Below, piece by piece: positions 1 to 6,772 of a stretch of 15,563 nt of DNA (its first letter is position 1; every line of letters begins with the position of its first letter). The translations under genes and the position numbers were made by a program. The stretch spans positions 1 to 15,563 of the forward strand of contig JBBRWA010000125.1 of assembly GCA_038246345.1 (NCBI GenBank). The letters are read 5' to 3'. This DNA comes from M3007 sp038246345. Lineage in GTDB: Bacteria > Bacteroidota > Bacteroidia > Chitinophagales > Saprospiraceae. Below the pieces are notes generated by a model, which was not told the DNA's origin, did no database searches, and worked only from the letters and a program-made list of their open reading frames with translations.

Positions 1-80
1 GCGCCGCCAATCGCAACAACTACCCGCCGGACTACCGGCTCAACGACCTCGGTTTCCGCCTCGTTTTGTCCCTGCAGTGA
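1..80 (+). CDS. C-terminal end of an FGE-sulfatase/C-type-lectin-like protein, probable DGR target (partial)
   Basis: The last 25 codons of a gene that begins before the window; the frame starts at base 3 and the stop TGA is 78-80. The peptide has the pattern AANRxxxxPDYRxxxLGFRLV, the characteristic end of formylglycine-generating-enzyme (SUMF1/EgtB/PvdO-like) domains with the C-type lectin fold. The same fold is the usual target of diversity-generating retroelements. The residues that vary in such targets are encoded here by AAC, TAC, GAC and CTC codons, as expected if adenines of an AAC-rich template had been randomised. The constant residues (AANR, GFRLV) are intact. The catalytic or lectin part is outside the window, so function cannot be assigned. 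An ordinary non-diversified FGE-like protein is the alternative. Confidence 0.7.
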   Translation, partial: AANRNNYPPDYRLNDLGFRLVLSLQ

Positions 81-262
81 GGTGGTTTGCCCATCCCGGC
101 CTTTCCTGTGAGCAATGGGTCTTTTTACAGCGGCGACCAAGCGAGGCGACCGAGGGACGAGGTTGCCCGCGCAGGGAGTGGCTGTAAAAAGCGGAGGAAA
201 TTGGGGCGCAGCCCCCAAAAATTTTTATTTTTGGGCATTGAAAAGGTCAAGTGCCATAAGGT
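81..262. other. Hairpin-rich noncoding spacer between the two tail copies
   Basis: No credible gene. It can form an outer stem from 122-131 (TTTTTACAGC) and its exact complement 181-190, enclosing a GC-rich 49-base loop. Two hairpins follow that cannot form together: 201-206 with 213-218 (TTGGGG/CCCCAA), and 214-222 with 227-235 (CCCAAAAAT/ATTTTTGGG, TTTT loop). The layout (target tail, structured spacer, second repeat) resembles the noncoding part of a DGR, where the template RNA is structured. A terminator for the upstream gene is the simpler reading. Confidence 0.45.
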
Positions 263-402
263 CGGAACCTCGTGTTCCGCGGCGGCGGCTGGCACAACAA
301 TGCTTCGAACTGCCGTGCCGCTAACCGCTACTACGACGGGCCTGGGTATCGCGACTTCGATCTCGGCTTTCGCCTCGTCTCCGTTTCCTTGCAGTGAGGT
401 GG
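263..402 (+). repeat. Orphan DGR variable/template-repeat-like copy of the FGE/CLec tail
   Basis: Read from base 263, this stretch encodes RNLVFRGGGW, then HNNASNCRAANR, then a variable run and LGFRLV, ending in TGA at 395-397. An in-frame TAA at 257-259 just upstream means it is not the end of a longer gene; similarity to target proteins begins about where a DGR repeat begins. It shares 13 identical bases (390-402) with the first copy (73-85), five of them past the stop codon, so the two are homologous as DNA. It cannot be the unmodified template for the 1-80 copy: many constant codons differ synonymously (GCC/GCT, GGT/GGC, TTC/TTT), and its variable codons are TAC, GAC, TTC and GGG rather than AAC. 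It is best read as a displaced or decayed repeat of a related DGR, or the remnant of a second target gene. Confidence 0.55.
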
Positions 403-439
403 CTATAACGTAAATTTTGGATAATCTTAGCGTTATACA

Positions 440-640
440 AGCCGCGTGGCGGCGACATTTTAGTAGCGCAATGGTTGGTGGGCATGGCAAGAACCGCGTA
501 GCGGTGGCATTGTAGCATTTCGTCGGTATTTATTGATCCGTAGCCGAGCGCGACAACGTATCTAAAATGTCACCGCTACGCGGTTTTAACCATCAAATAT
601 GGCATCTGATCCTACTAGAATGTCACCGCTACGCGGTTCT
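440..640. repeat. Four copies of a palindromic REP-like repeat, two in each orientation
   Basis: A unit of about 25 bases with core ACCGC-TAC-GCGGT followed by a TGACATT-like tail occurs four times: 441-463 (more diverged) and 491-515 in one orientation, and 562-587 and 615-640 inverted. Each core can fold into a 5-bp hairpin. The arrangement is that of dispersed intergenic palindromes rather than CRISPR: orientation flips and spacing is irregular. Together with the hairpin at 711-747 it accounts for most of the roughly 475-base gene-free interval 403-875. No open reading frame there has coding character. Confidence 0.75.
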
Positions 641-710
641 GACTATTCCCAGAAACCATTGCTTTACTTTATTTTCCTTTAAATTTGCATAAAAACTTGG
701 GACCAGGGCG

Positions 711-747
711 AGCTTTGACAACTTCTGAAAAAAAAGTTGTCAAAGCT
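711..747. terminator. Perfect 14-bp inverted repeat, hairpin of unknown role
   Basis: AGCTTTGACAACTT at 711-724 is followed by a 9-base A-rich loop (725-733) and its exact reverse complement at 734-747. No T-run follows on either strand, so it is not a classical rho-independent terminator. It could end transcription coming from the left, act as an mRNA structure, or be an operator 95-130 bases upstream of the promoter of the next gene. Confidence 0.6.
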
Positions 748-818
748 GTTCGTTGGTTTGGCCTGGCGGCGGAGTGAGACATGAGTCATCCCTTGTTTTC
801 ATTGTTACCCAAGTTGTC

Positions 819-848
819 TTGGTCGTTCCCTTAAATCTGCCATCTTTG
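819..848 (+). promoter_or_regulatory. Probable Bacteroidota-type promoter for the secreted Asp-box protein
   Basis: The octamer CATCTTTG at 841-848 differs from the Bacteroidota -7 consensus TAnnTTTG in one base. A TTG at 819-821 lies 19 bases upstream, the usual distance to the -33 element. Transcription would start about 20 bases before the ATG at 876. Found by eye only. Confidence 0.4.
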
Positions 849-875
849 TATGTCTGATACTTAAACCCAATAAAA

Positions 876-3800
876 ATGAAACACAAACTAGTACTACTGT
901 TTCCCTTTTTCCTCGTATGCGCTTCCCTTTCTGCCCAGTTCAACTGGCAGCACACCAATGGCCCCGAAGGCGGCCTGGCATCAGGTTTATTCAACAGTGA
1001 TTCTTTTTTGTTTTTTAACGATAACTACCACCTGTACCGCAGCAATGATGGCGCAACCTGGGAAAAACTGCCTCATCCCGATGTATGGCCAATAGCCTCA
1101 TTCGGTAACATCTTGGCGGCACAACAGGGCTTCAACTTAGGCTACCCCCTAAATCTAACACCGCGTTTCATCATAAGTCATGACAATGGCAGTACTTGGT
1201 TGGAAGGAACGATGCCTCCAGGAGTGCAGTCTTTCCGGAGCCTGGTATTTTGCAGCCACGGTATATATGTTGCAGACGGGTCGCATAAAATTGTTTTTAG
1301 GTCGCAAGATGAGGGACTGACCTGGGACAGCCTTGTTGCGCCCATCCAGTACGCGGATGATATTTATGAATTTGAAGACAGGGTTTATCTTTCTACCCCA
1401 TTTCAGGCATTTCGGACAGACATAAATGGAGAGAACTGGACCCAATGTTCGCCCCAATATGCGCCCGAAGAATATGGGCGCAGGGCGCTAGCTATCGGGC
1501 AGAACCTGATCGTTTCCACAAAAACAAAGCTTTGGTACTCGAATGATGACGGTCAAACCTGGGCATCGCACAGCAGCCCCTATCCAAATGATTTCAGATC
1601 GTTAGAAAGTGTTGGCAACGTAGTTTACGCCCGTCGCGGATTAGCAGACATATATAAATCGGTAGATTTTGGTCAAACCTGGGTCGGATTGCCGCCTGGG
1701 CCACCATATCCGGGCTTCAGGCTACTCAGTTCCCTCAACAACCAGCTATTCGTGGCTACTTTTGACCGGGGTGTTTATCGGTGGGATGAGCCGACCCAAC
1801 AGTTTTTTCAAGCCAATTCAGGCTTGCAATCTGCGCGGGTCAACCAGTTGGCCGCTGCGGGGAACAATTTGTGGGCAAATACGGGAAACGGGCTGTTTCA
1901 ATTTAATAGGCTCCAAGAAACCTGGAGTACAAATCCTTCTTTGCCACCATCATCTGATTATTTCAGTTTTCTTTCTGCCAATGAAACAGGGTTGGTAGTA
2001 AGGGGTGAATTGCAGACCCAAACATTCAGCCTATCAAAAAATGGAGGACAAACCTGGAATGAAATTTCTTGGCCATTTAATTCTTGGTCAAGCTCAACCA
2101 TTGACCTAAAAGTACTGGACAATAATGTGTTTACAGGGTGGCAGGGGGCTATGTTCCGTTCAGGGAATGCTGGTGTTACCTGGACTCAAATGCCGGGCCA
2201 AATAAACAGTATTGTAAAGTTCAAAAACCTGTATATGAGCTATAACCTGGATAAATTTTGGGCATCCAGCGACCAAGGGCTTACCTGGGTCTTGCATTCT
2301 AGTATTCCCGCAACAAGTATTTGGGGCATTTATTCGACAGATGATCTTTTGTTTGCTTTTATGGCAACGCCCCAAACCAAGAACCGGGGTCGCATTCATG
2401 TGTCGACTGATGGTATTACTTGGAAATATGCCCATGATGGATTGCCTAGTTTGGATTTCAGCAATTTTACAGATTTCTATAAGCCAGCCTCCTATTTCGG
2501 TGTTGATGGCAAATATTTCATTTATCATCCCAGTGCGGGCTTTATTGCCTCAAAAGACACTTGTAAAACATGGGTTCTTTTGGAAAAGCGTCCTGATAAT
2601 TGGGTGGCATTGTCCGACAGTGTTTTTTATACGGGTGCTGTCAGCGCTGGAGTTTTTAGCTCGGGAGTCCCGAATATCTACGATTCTATGGAGAGTGGAT
2701 TGCTGTACTCCGATGATAACAATAACGGGATGCCAGATGCTGGAGAATCACCATTGCCGGACATCGCAATAGGCCTTCAAGCGCCCCGTTTTGGATCTCC
2801 TTTTCATTTGGCAAATACCAATGCGAATGGGTTGTACACTTTGGCTGTCATACCAGCCATCAGCGACACCATTCGGCCCTTGATTCAGTCAAATTATGTT
2901 GAAAGCATTAATCCACCTTATTATTTGGTAGGGAATGGCGGTACCAACCTTGACTTTGGGGTGAAATTAACCCCAAACGTACACGACTTGTCCATTACTG
3001 GTGTTTACCTGGGCCGTCCAAGACCTGGATTCCAAATGCCCATATCCATCCGTTACAAAAATGCGGGCTCCGTCGATCAGGATGCCGTGGTTTCAATAAA
3101 ACTTGACCCGAATTTGGCATTTGTGGATGCCACACCTCCACCGACGGCTGTATTTGGCGACAGCCTGGCATGGTCAATTTCAGCACTGAAAACTTTTTAC
3201 AGTGATAATATTTTGTTGAATACCAAGGTATTGCCCAGTACACAGCTGGGGACAATAATCGCCAGCAATTGCCGCATCAGTTCTTTGGCAACGGACTTTA
3301 CCCCCGCCGATAATTTGCGCATACTTTCCGATACCGCTGTCGGAGTCTATGCTCCTAATGCAAAACGGGTGGAACCTGCCGATGGCCTGACGGCTGCTGA
3401 AATTGCCGCAGGCGTGCCTTTGTACTACACCATTCAATTTCAAAATACGGGCACTGCGGAAGTTAATCGGGTACGCATCACAGATATGCTAGACATTCTG
3501 CTTGACTTGCCTTCCTTGCGTTTTGAATCGGCCAGCCATCCGGTGCATACTTTCCGTCTGTTGCCAAGCGGGTTGCTGGAAATTATTTTTGAAAATATCA
3601 TGCTGCCCGACAGCAATACTAACGAAGCGGAGAGCCACGGTTATGTAACTTTTTCCATACTGCGCAAGAAAGGCTACCCACCCAGCTATTTTGTGCGCAA
3701 TGAGGCCCTCATTTATTTCGATTTTAACGAACCGATTTTTACAAACATAGTAAAAACACTGTTGAAGTCAAGCCCTGTTTCCGTCCAAACCCCTATGGAA

Positions 3801-4055
3801 AAGGAATCGCCTGCTTTGGTTATTTACCCAAACCCAGCACAGGATGCGTTCAGCTTTTCTGCTGAAAAATGGCTGTCGGGGTCAGGGCAGCTGAGTATTG
3901 TGAGCACAGCGGGCCAATTGTGTCAGCAGCGCCCCATAGCTGATTTGAGCCAAACGATTTTGGTGCAGACGGCAGGTTTGCCAGACGGCGTTTATTTTAT
4001 CAGGCTTTCTGGGAAGGATAAGTCTATTGTAGGGAAGGTAGTGGTCAGGCATTGA
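876..4055 (+). CDS. Secreted Asp-box (BNR) repeat protein with SdrD-like, DUF7619 and type IX sorting domains
   Basis: A 1059-residue exported protein. Residues 1-20 form a signal peptide (KHK, hydrophobic core, probable cut after SLSA). About ten Asp-box motifs of the form SxDxGxTW follow at roughly residues 56, 101, 143, 222, 262, 387, 429, 464, 510 and 559, which suggests one or two sialidase/Vps10-like beta-propellers. Some are degenerate (SKNGGQTW, SGNAGVTW, SKDTCKTW). Around 611-690 is an SdrD/CnaB-like module beginning YSDDNNNGMPDAGES; 701-800 resembles a DUF11-type beta-sandwich; about 849-960 matches DUF7619 (YTIQFQNTGT, then LPDSNTNEAESHG). The final ~78 residues, from VIYPNPAQDAFSF, are a type A sorting domain for the type IX secretion system, so the protein should be surface-attached or released. 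No sialidase catalytic residues were recognised; a binding or adhesive role is more likely than an enzymatic one. The start is the ATG preceding the signal peptide. Confidence 0.9.
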   Translation: MKHKLVLLFPFFLVCASLSAQFNWQHTNGPEGGLASGLFNSDSFLFFNDNYHLYRSNDGATWEKLPHPDVWPIASFGNILAAQQGFNLGYPLNLTPRFIISHDNGSTWLEGTMPPGVQSFRSLVFCSHGIYVADGSHKIVFRSQDEGLTWDSLVAPIQYADDIYEFEDRVYLSTPFQAFRTDINGENWTQCSPQYAPEEYGRRALAIGQNLIVSTKTKLWYSNDDGQTWASHSSPYPNDFRSLESVGNVVYARRGLADIYKSVDFGQTWVGLPPGPPYPGFRLLSSLNNQLFVATFDRGVYRWDEPTQQFFQANSGLQSARVNQLAAAGNNLWANTGNGLFQFNRLQETWSTNPSLPPSSDYFSFLSANETGLVVRGELQTQTFSLSKNGGQTWNEISWPFNSWSSSTIDLKVLDNNVFTGWQGAMFRSGNAGVTWTQMPGQINSIVKFKNLYMSYNLDKFWASSDQGLTWVLHSSIPATSIWGIYSTDDLLFAFMATPQTKNRGRIHVSTDGITWKYAHDGLPSLDFSNFTDFYKPASYFGVDGKYFIYHPSAGFIASKDTCKTWVLLEKRPDNWVALSDSVFYTGAVSAGVFSSGVPNIYDSMESGLLYSDDNNNGMPDAGESPLPDIAIGLQAPRFGSPFHLANTNANGLYTLAVIPAISDTIRPLIQSNYVESINPPYYLVGNGGTNLDFGVKLTPNVHDLSITGVYLGRPRPGFQMPISIRYKNAGSVDQDAVVSIKLDPNLAFVDATPPPTAVFGDSLAWSISALKTFYSDNILLNTKVLPSTQLGTIIASNCRISSLATDFTPADNLRILSDTAVGVYAPNAKRVEPADGLTAAEIAAGVPLYYTIQFQNTGTAEVNRVRITDMLDILLDLPSLRFESASHPVHTFRLLPSGLLEIIFENIMLPDSNTNEAESHGYVTFSILRKKGYPPSYFVRNEALIYFDFNEPIFTNIVKTLLKSSPVSVQTPMEKESPALVIYPNPAQDAFSFSAEKWLSGSGQLSIVSTAGQLCQQRPIADLSQTILVQTAGLPDGVYFIRLSGKDKSIVGKVVVRH

Positions 4056-4106
4056 GATTGATGACAACTCAGGGTAAGGGGTAACGGCACCATCATCACC
4101 CTTGTA

Positions 4107-4177
4107 CCGTTCCCCTGGAACGGAAAAAACAAAACCCACCCCACGTGCTACAAAGGTGAAGCCCCGCTGGGGCTTTT
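4107..4177 (+). terminator. Two tandem hairpins after the Asp-box gene
   Basis: CCGTTCC (4107-4113) pairs with GGAACGG (4117-4123) around a 3-base loop and is followed by an A-run. AAGCCCC (4159-4165) pairs with GGGGCTT (4169-4175) and runs into TT. The second is the better terminator candidate, although its T-run is short. GGGG-TAACGG at 4078-4087 could compete for the first hairpin. The rest of 4056-4338 shows no gene. Confidence 0.5.
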
Positions 4178-4305
4178 ACCAGTTCTTGGGGTTATCTCCT
4201 GCCTTGTTTTTCTGTTGTTTGGTCTGATTCTGGGGAGCTGCTGAAATTTTAAAACCCCCAAGGAATAAAATTTCCCAATCCTCGCGCTTTTGTCCCCGCA
4301 CCGTC

Positions 4306-4313
4306 TACCTTTG
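4306..4313 (+). promoter_or_regulatory. -7 promoter element of pyrG
   Basis: TACCTTTG is an exact match to the Bacteroidota -7 consensus TAnnTTTG, and the ATG of pyrG starts 25 bases after it. The nearest TTTTG (4288-4292) is closer than the usual 19-base spacing, so the -33 element is uncertain. Confidence 0.5.
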
Positions 4314-4338
4314 CATCCCGTAACAACAGCAACAAACT

Positions 4339-5940
4339 ATGACGAAATATATCTTTGTTACGGGTGGCGTGACTTCCTCACTCGGTAAAGGCATTTTATG
4401 TGCATCCCTCGCCAAACTGCTCCAGGCACGCGGCTTTTCTGTTACCATTCAAAAGTTTGATCCATACCTGAATGTTGATCCCGGCACACTCAATCCGTAT
4501 GAACACGGGGAGTGCTACGTGACCGACGATGGCGCGGAAACAGACCTTGACCTGGGACACTACGAGCGATTTCTCAACACCCCAACATCCCAGGCTAACA
4601 ACGTGACCACCGGCCGCATCTACCAAACGGTGATCAACCAGGAGCGGGAAGGCACCTATCTTGGGAAAACTGTACAGATTATCCCGCACATAACCGACGA
4701 AATCAAACGCCGGATGCTGCTGCTCGGCCAGTCCGACAAGTACGACATCGTGCTGACAGAACTTGGTGGTACGGTCGGCGATATAGAATCACTGCCTTAT
4801 GTGGAATCGGTGCGCCAACTGCGCTGGGAACTGGGCCGGGAGCATTCTCTGGTAATCCACCTGACGCTGGTGCCGTACCTGAATGCAGCCAAGGAACTTA
4901 AGACCAAGCCCACCCAACACTCCGTAAAAGAACTGCTGAGCCTTGGTATTCAACCCGATATTTTGGCTTGCCGCACCGAACATCCGCTCAACATCGACAT
5001 CCGCCGCAAATTGGCGCAGTTCTGTAATGTAGACACCAGTTCTATCATCGAAATGATAGACGCTGAAACCATCTACGACGTGCCGCTTCTGTTGTTGAAA
5101 GAACGGCTCGATACGGTGGTCATTTCAAAATTACACCTGAAAGATACCAAAGAGCCAAACCTAACTTCCTGGAAAAATTTCCTGGGAAAGCTCAAAAACC
5201 CGCTTCATGAGGTCAATATTGGCCTGATTGGTAAATACAACGAGCTGCCGGATGCCTATAAATCCATTTACGAATCCTTTATCCACGCTGGCGCGGTGAA
5301 TGAGTGCAAAGTGCGCGTACATCCCGTACATGCTGAGGATCTTGAAGGTAGCTACAAGGACGTGAGCAAAAAACTGGCAAATCTAAACGGCATCCTTGTC
5401 GCACCCGGTTTTGGGGAGCGCGGTATTGAAGGGAAATTGACCGCCATCCGTTATGCCCGAGAAAACAACGTGCCGTTTTTTGGCATCTGCCTGGGCATGC
5501 AAACCGCTTGTGTGGAATTCGCCCGCAACGTGTTGCACCTGAATGGTGCCGCCAGCACAGAAGTTGACCCAAATACCGCACACCCGGTTATCGACATGAT
5601 GGAAGGACAAAAAGGCGTGACTCAAAAAGGCGGCACCATGCGCCTGGGTTCTTATCCTTGTGAAGTCAAGAAGAAAACGCACGCATTCGATGCCTATCGA
5701 ACTACGCAAATCAATGAACGCCACCGCCACCGCTGGGAATTCAACAATGCCTACTTAGAGCAATTTGAAAAAGCTGGAATGAGTCCTTCCGGCATAAACC
5801 CGGAATCTAACCTGGTGGAAATCATGGAGCTGAAAAAGCACAAATGGTTTGTCGGCGTACAATTTCACCCGGAATTAAAAAGTACGGTGGAGAATCCGCA
5901 CCCGTTGTTCGCGGCGTTTGTAAAGGCATGCATTTCTTAA
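4339..5940 (+). CDS. pyrG: CTP synthase (glutamine-hydrolysing)
   Basis: Makes CTP from UTP, ATP and glutamine in the cytoplasm, the last step of de novo pyrimidine nucleotide synthesis. At 533 residues it has the usual full length. Residues 1 to about 270 are the amidoligase domain: the ATP-binding FVTGGVTSSLGKGI at the start, then CYVTDDGAETDLDLGHYERF, then GGTVGDIESLPYVES. After a linker, about 290-533 form a class I glutamine amidotransferase domain with GLIGKYNELPDAYKS, the oxyanion region APGFGERGIEGK, the nucleophile Cys384 in GICLGMQ, and His510/Glu512 in FHPE. All key residues are present. It stands alone on the plus strand with its own promoter box, and the ATG at 4339 gives the canonical N-terminus MTKYIFVTGG. 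Expected to be essential. Confidence 0.98.
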   Translation: MTKYIFVTGGVTSSLGKGILCASLAKLLQARGFSVTIQKFDPYLNVDPGTLNPYEHGECYVTDDGAETDLDLGHYERFLNTPTSQANNVTTGRIYQTVINQEREGTYLGKTVQIIPHITDEIKRRMLLLGQSDKYDIVLTELGGTVGDIESLPYVESVRQLRWELGREHSLVIHLTLVPYLNAAKELKTKPTQHSVKELLSLGIQPDILACRTEHPLNIDIRRKLAQFCNVDTSSIIEMIDAETIYDVPLLLLKERLDTVVISKLHLKDTKEPNLTSWKNFLGKLKNPLHEVNIGLIGKYNELPDAYKSIYESFIHAGAVNECKVRVHPVHAEDLEGSYKDVSKKLANLNGILVAPGFGERGIEGKLTAIRYARENNVPFFGICLGMQTACVEFARNVLHLNGAASTEVDPNTAHPVIDMMEGQKGVTQKGGTMRLGSYPCEVKKKTHAFDAYRTTQINERHRHRWEFNNAYLEQFEKAGMSPSGINPESNLVEIMELKKHKWFVGVQFHPELKSTVENPHPLFAAFVKACIS

Positions 5941-6109
5941 AAGGGGTTTCAGGTTTCAGGTTTCAGGTTTACGCGATCAGCTCGCAATTTTGGAATTCGA
6001 ATTTCAATTGTAACAGGATATCCTTGTTAATTTTGAAACTACGTGTCAAAGTTCAAACAGATCGCGTGAACCTGAAACCTGAAACCTTGAAACCTGAAAC
6101 CCCTTTTTT
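5939..6109. repeat. Long imperfect palindrome of TTTCAGG units; probable bidirectional terminator or MITE-like element
   Basis: Left arm 5939-5978 starts AAAAGGGG, carries three TTTCAGG units and ends ACGCGATC. Right arm 6060-6109 is its reverse complement with one extra unit and ends in a run of six T. The centre is also palindromic (GGATATCC at 6016-6023, with near-complementary flanks), so the whole ~170 bases fold on themselves; only 5979-6000 and 6036-6059 match poorly. The edges coincide with the pyrG stop (5938-5940) and the stop of the convergent NlpC/P60 gene (6108-6110). The GC stem followed by T-runs on either strand suits termination in both directions. Confidence 0.75.
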
Positions 6110-6674
6110 AAAGTACATTTCTCGCGAACAGGATTTTTGGCTCCCAGTAAGTTGATTTATTGACGTTTTCCACCATAACGCCGCGGCTGGTGGTGCTGTG
6201 GACACAGGTGATGCCATTTTTATCGTTTTTCACGATCAGGGCCACGTGCTGGATTTTATTTTCGCTGTCGCCAAAAAACAGCAGGTCGCCGGGCTGGGCT
6301 TTATCCAGTGCTACCCGTTTTCCGGTAGTGGCTTGGGCGGCGGAGGCGGGCGAAAGGGTGACGCCAAATCCTTTCAATACATAAGAAGTGAATCCGGAGC
6401 AGTCGAAACCCGTGGAGGGGCTTTGGCCGGCATATTTGTAGTTAACGCCGACGAATTTTTTTCCGAAATCTGCTATTTCAAGCCGCATTTTCATGCTGCT
6501 GCTCGCAGTGTTATTCGTGTTTGGGCTTTTACTGGTGCTTGTGCCAGTGTTCGAATTGGAGCTTTTACTGGTGCCTGGGTTGCGGCCTGCATTTGTGGTC
6601 GTTTTAAAGGCGGAACAAGCGCTCAGTGATGCGATGAAGGTGATGGCGAAAAGGAGGCGTAGGTGCGCTGTCAT
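6108..6674 (-). CDS. NlpC/P60-family cell-wall peptidase, lipoprotein
   Basis: A predicted peptidoglycan peptidase (188 residues) of the NlpC/P60 cysteine-peptidase superfamily, which typically cleaves gamma-D-Glu-diaminopimelate bonds in stem peptides. Residues 1-19 form a lipoprotein signal with lipobox LSAC, Cys20 being the lipidated residue, so it should be membrane-anchored. A Ser/Thr/Asn-rich linker runs to about residue 60. The catalytic domain covers about 64-188: nucleophile Cys92 in FDCSGF, general-base His143 in QHVALIV, probable third residue His159 in VHSTTS, and the conserved QPGDLLFF before the His. The length suits a single-domain Spr/NlpC-type enzyme. It lies 98 bases downstream of the peroxidase gene on the same strand and may be the last gene of that unit. 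Its stop codon sits in the edge of the long palindrome that separates it from pyrG. Confidence 0.92.
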   Translation of the reverse strand: MTAHLRLLFAITFIASLSACSAFKTTTNAGRNPGTSKSSNSNTGTSTSKSPNTNNTASSSMKMRLEIADFGKKFVGVNYKYAGQSPSTGFDCSGFTSYVLKGFGVTLSPASAAQATTGKRVALDKAQPGDLLFFGDSENKIQHVALIVKNDKNGITCVHSTTSRGVMVENVNKSTYWEPKILFARNVL

Positions 6675-6772
6675 TGTGCATTAAGTTTAGTTCACAGGTA
6701 TAAACCCCACAAGGTTCAGCATTAATACCGAAAATTGAGGGTTTTTGATTTGTTTAACCTGTGCATTAATGC

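Noticed and set aside
1..402. 263-397 as the working template repeat for the 1-80 variable repeat
   Set aside because: In a template/variable pair only template adenines should differ. Here many synonymous third-position changes (GCC/GCT, GGT/GGC, TTC/TTT, CTG/TTG) involve other bases.
125..518. Overlapping open frames on both strands of the left 500 bases
   Set aside because: They cross the hairpins and the repeat copy, have no start context or recognisable motif, and contradict the clear coding signal of the CLec tail.
440..640. CRISPR array
   Set aside because: Only four units, orientation flips halfway, spacer lengths are irregular, and no cas genes are in the window.
5941..5968. TTTCAGG heptamer run as telomere-like or CRISPR repeat
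   Set aside because: The units are mirrored in a single palindrome between two genes, with no spacers and no chromosome end.
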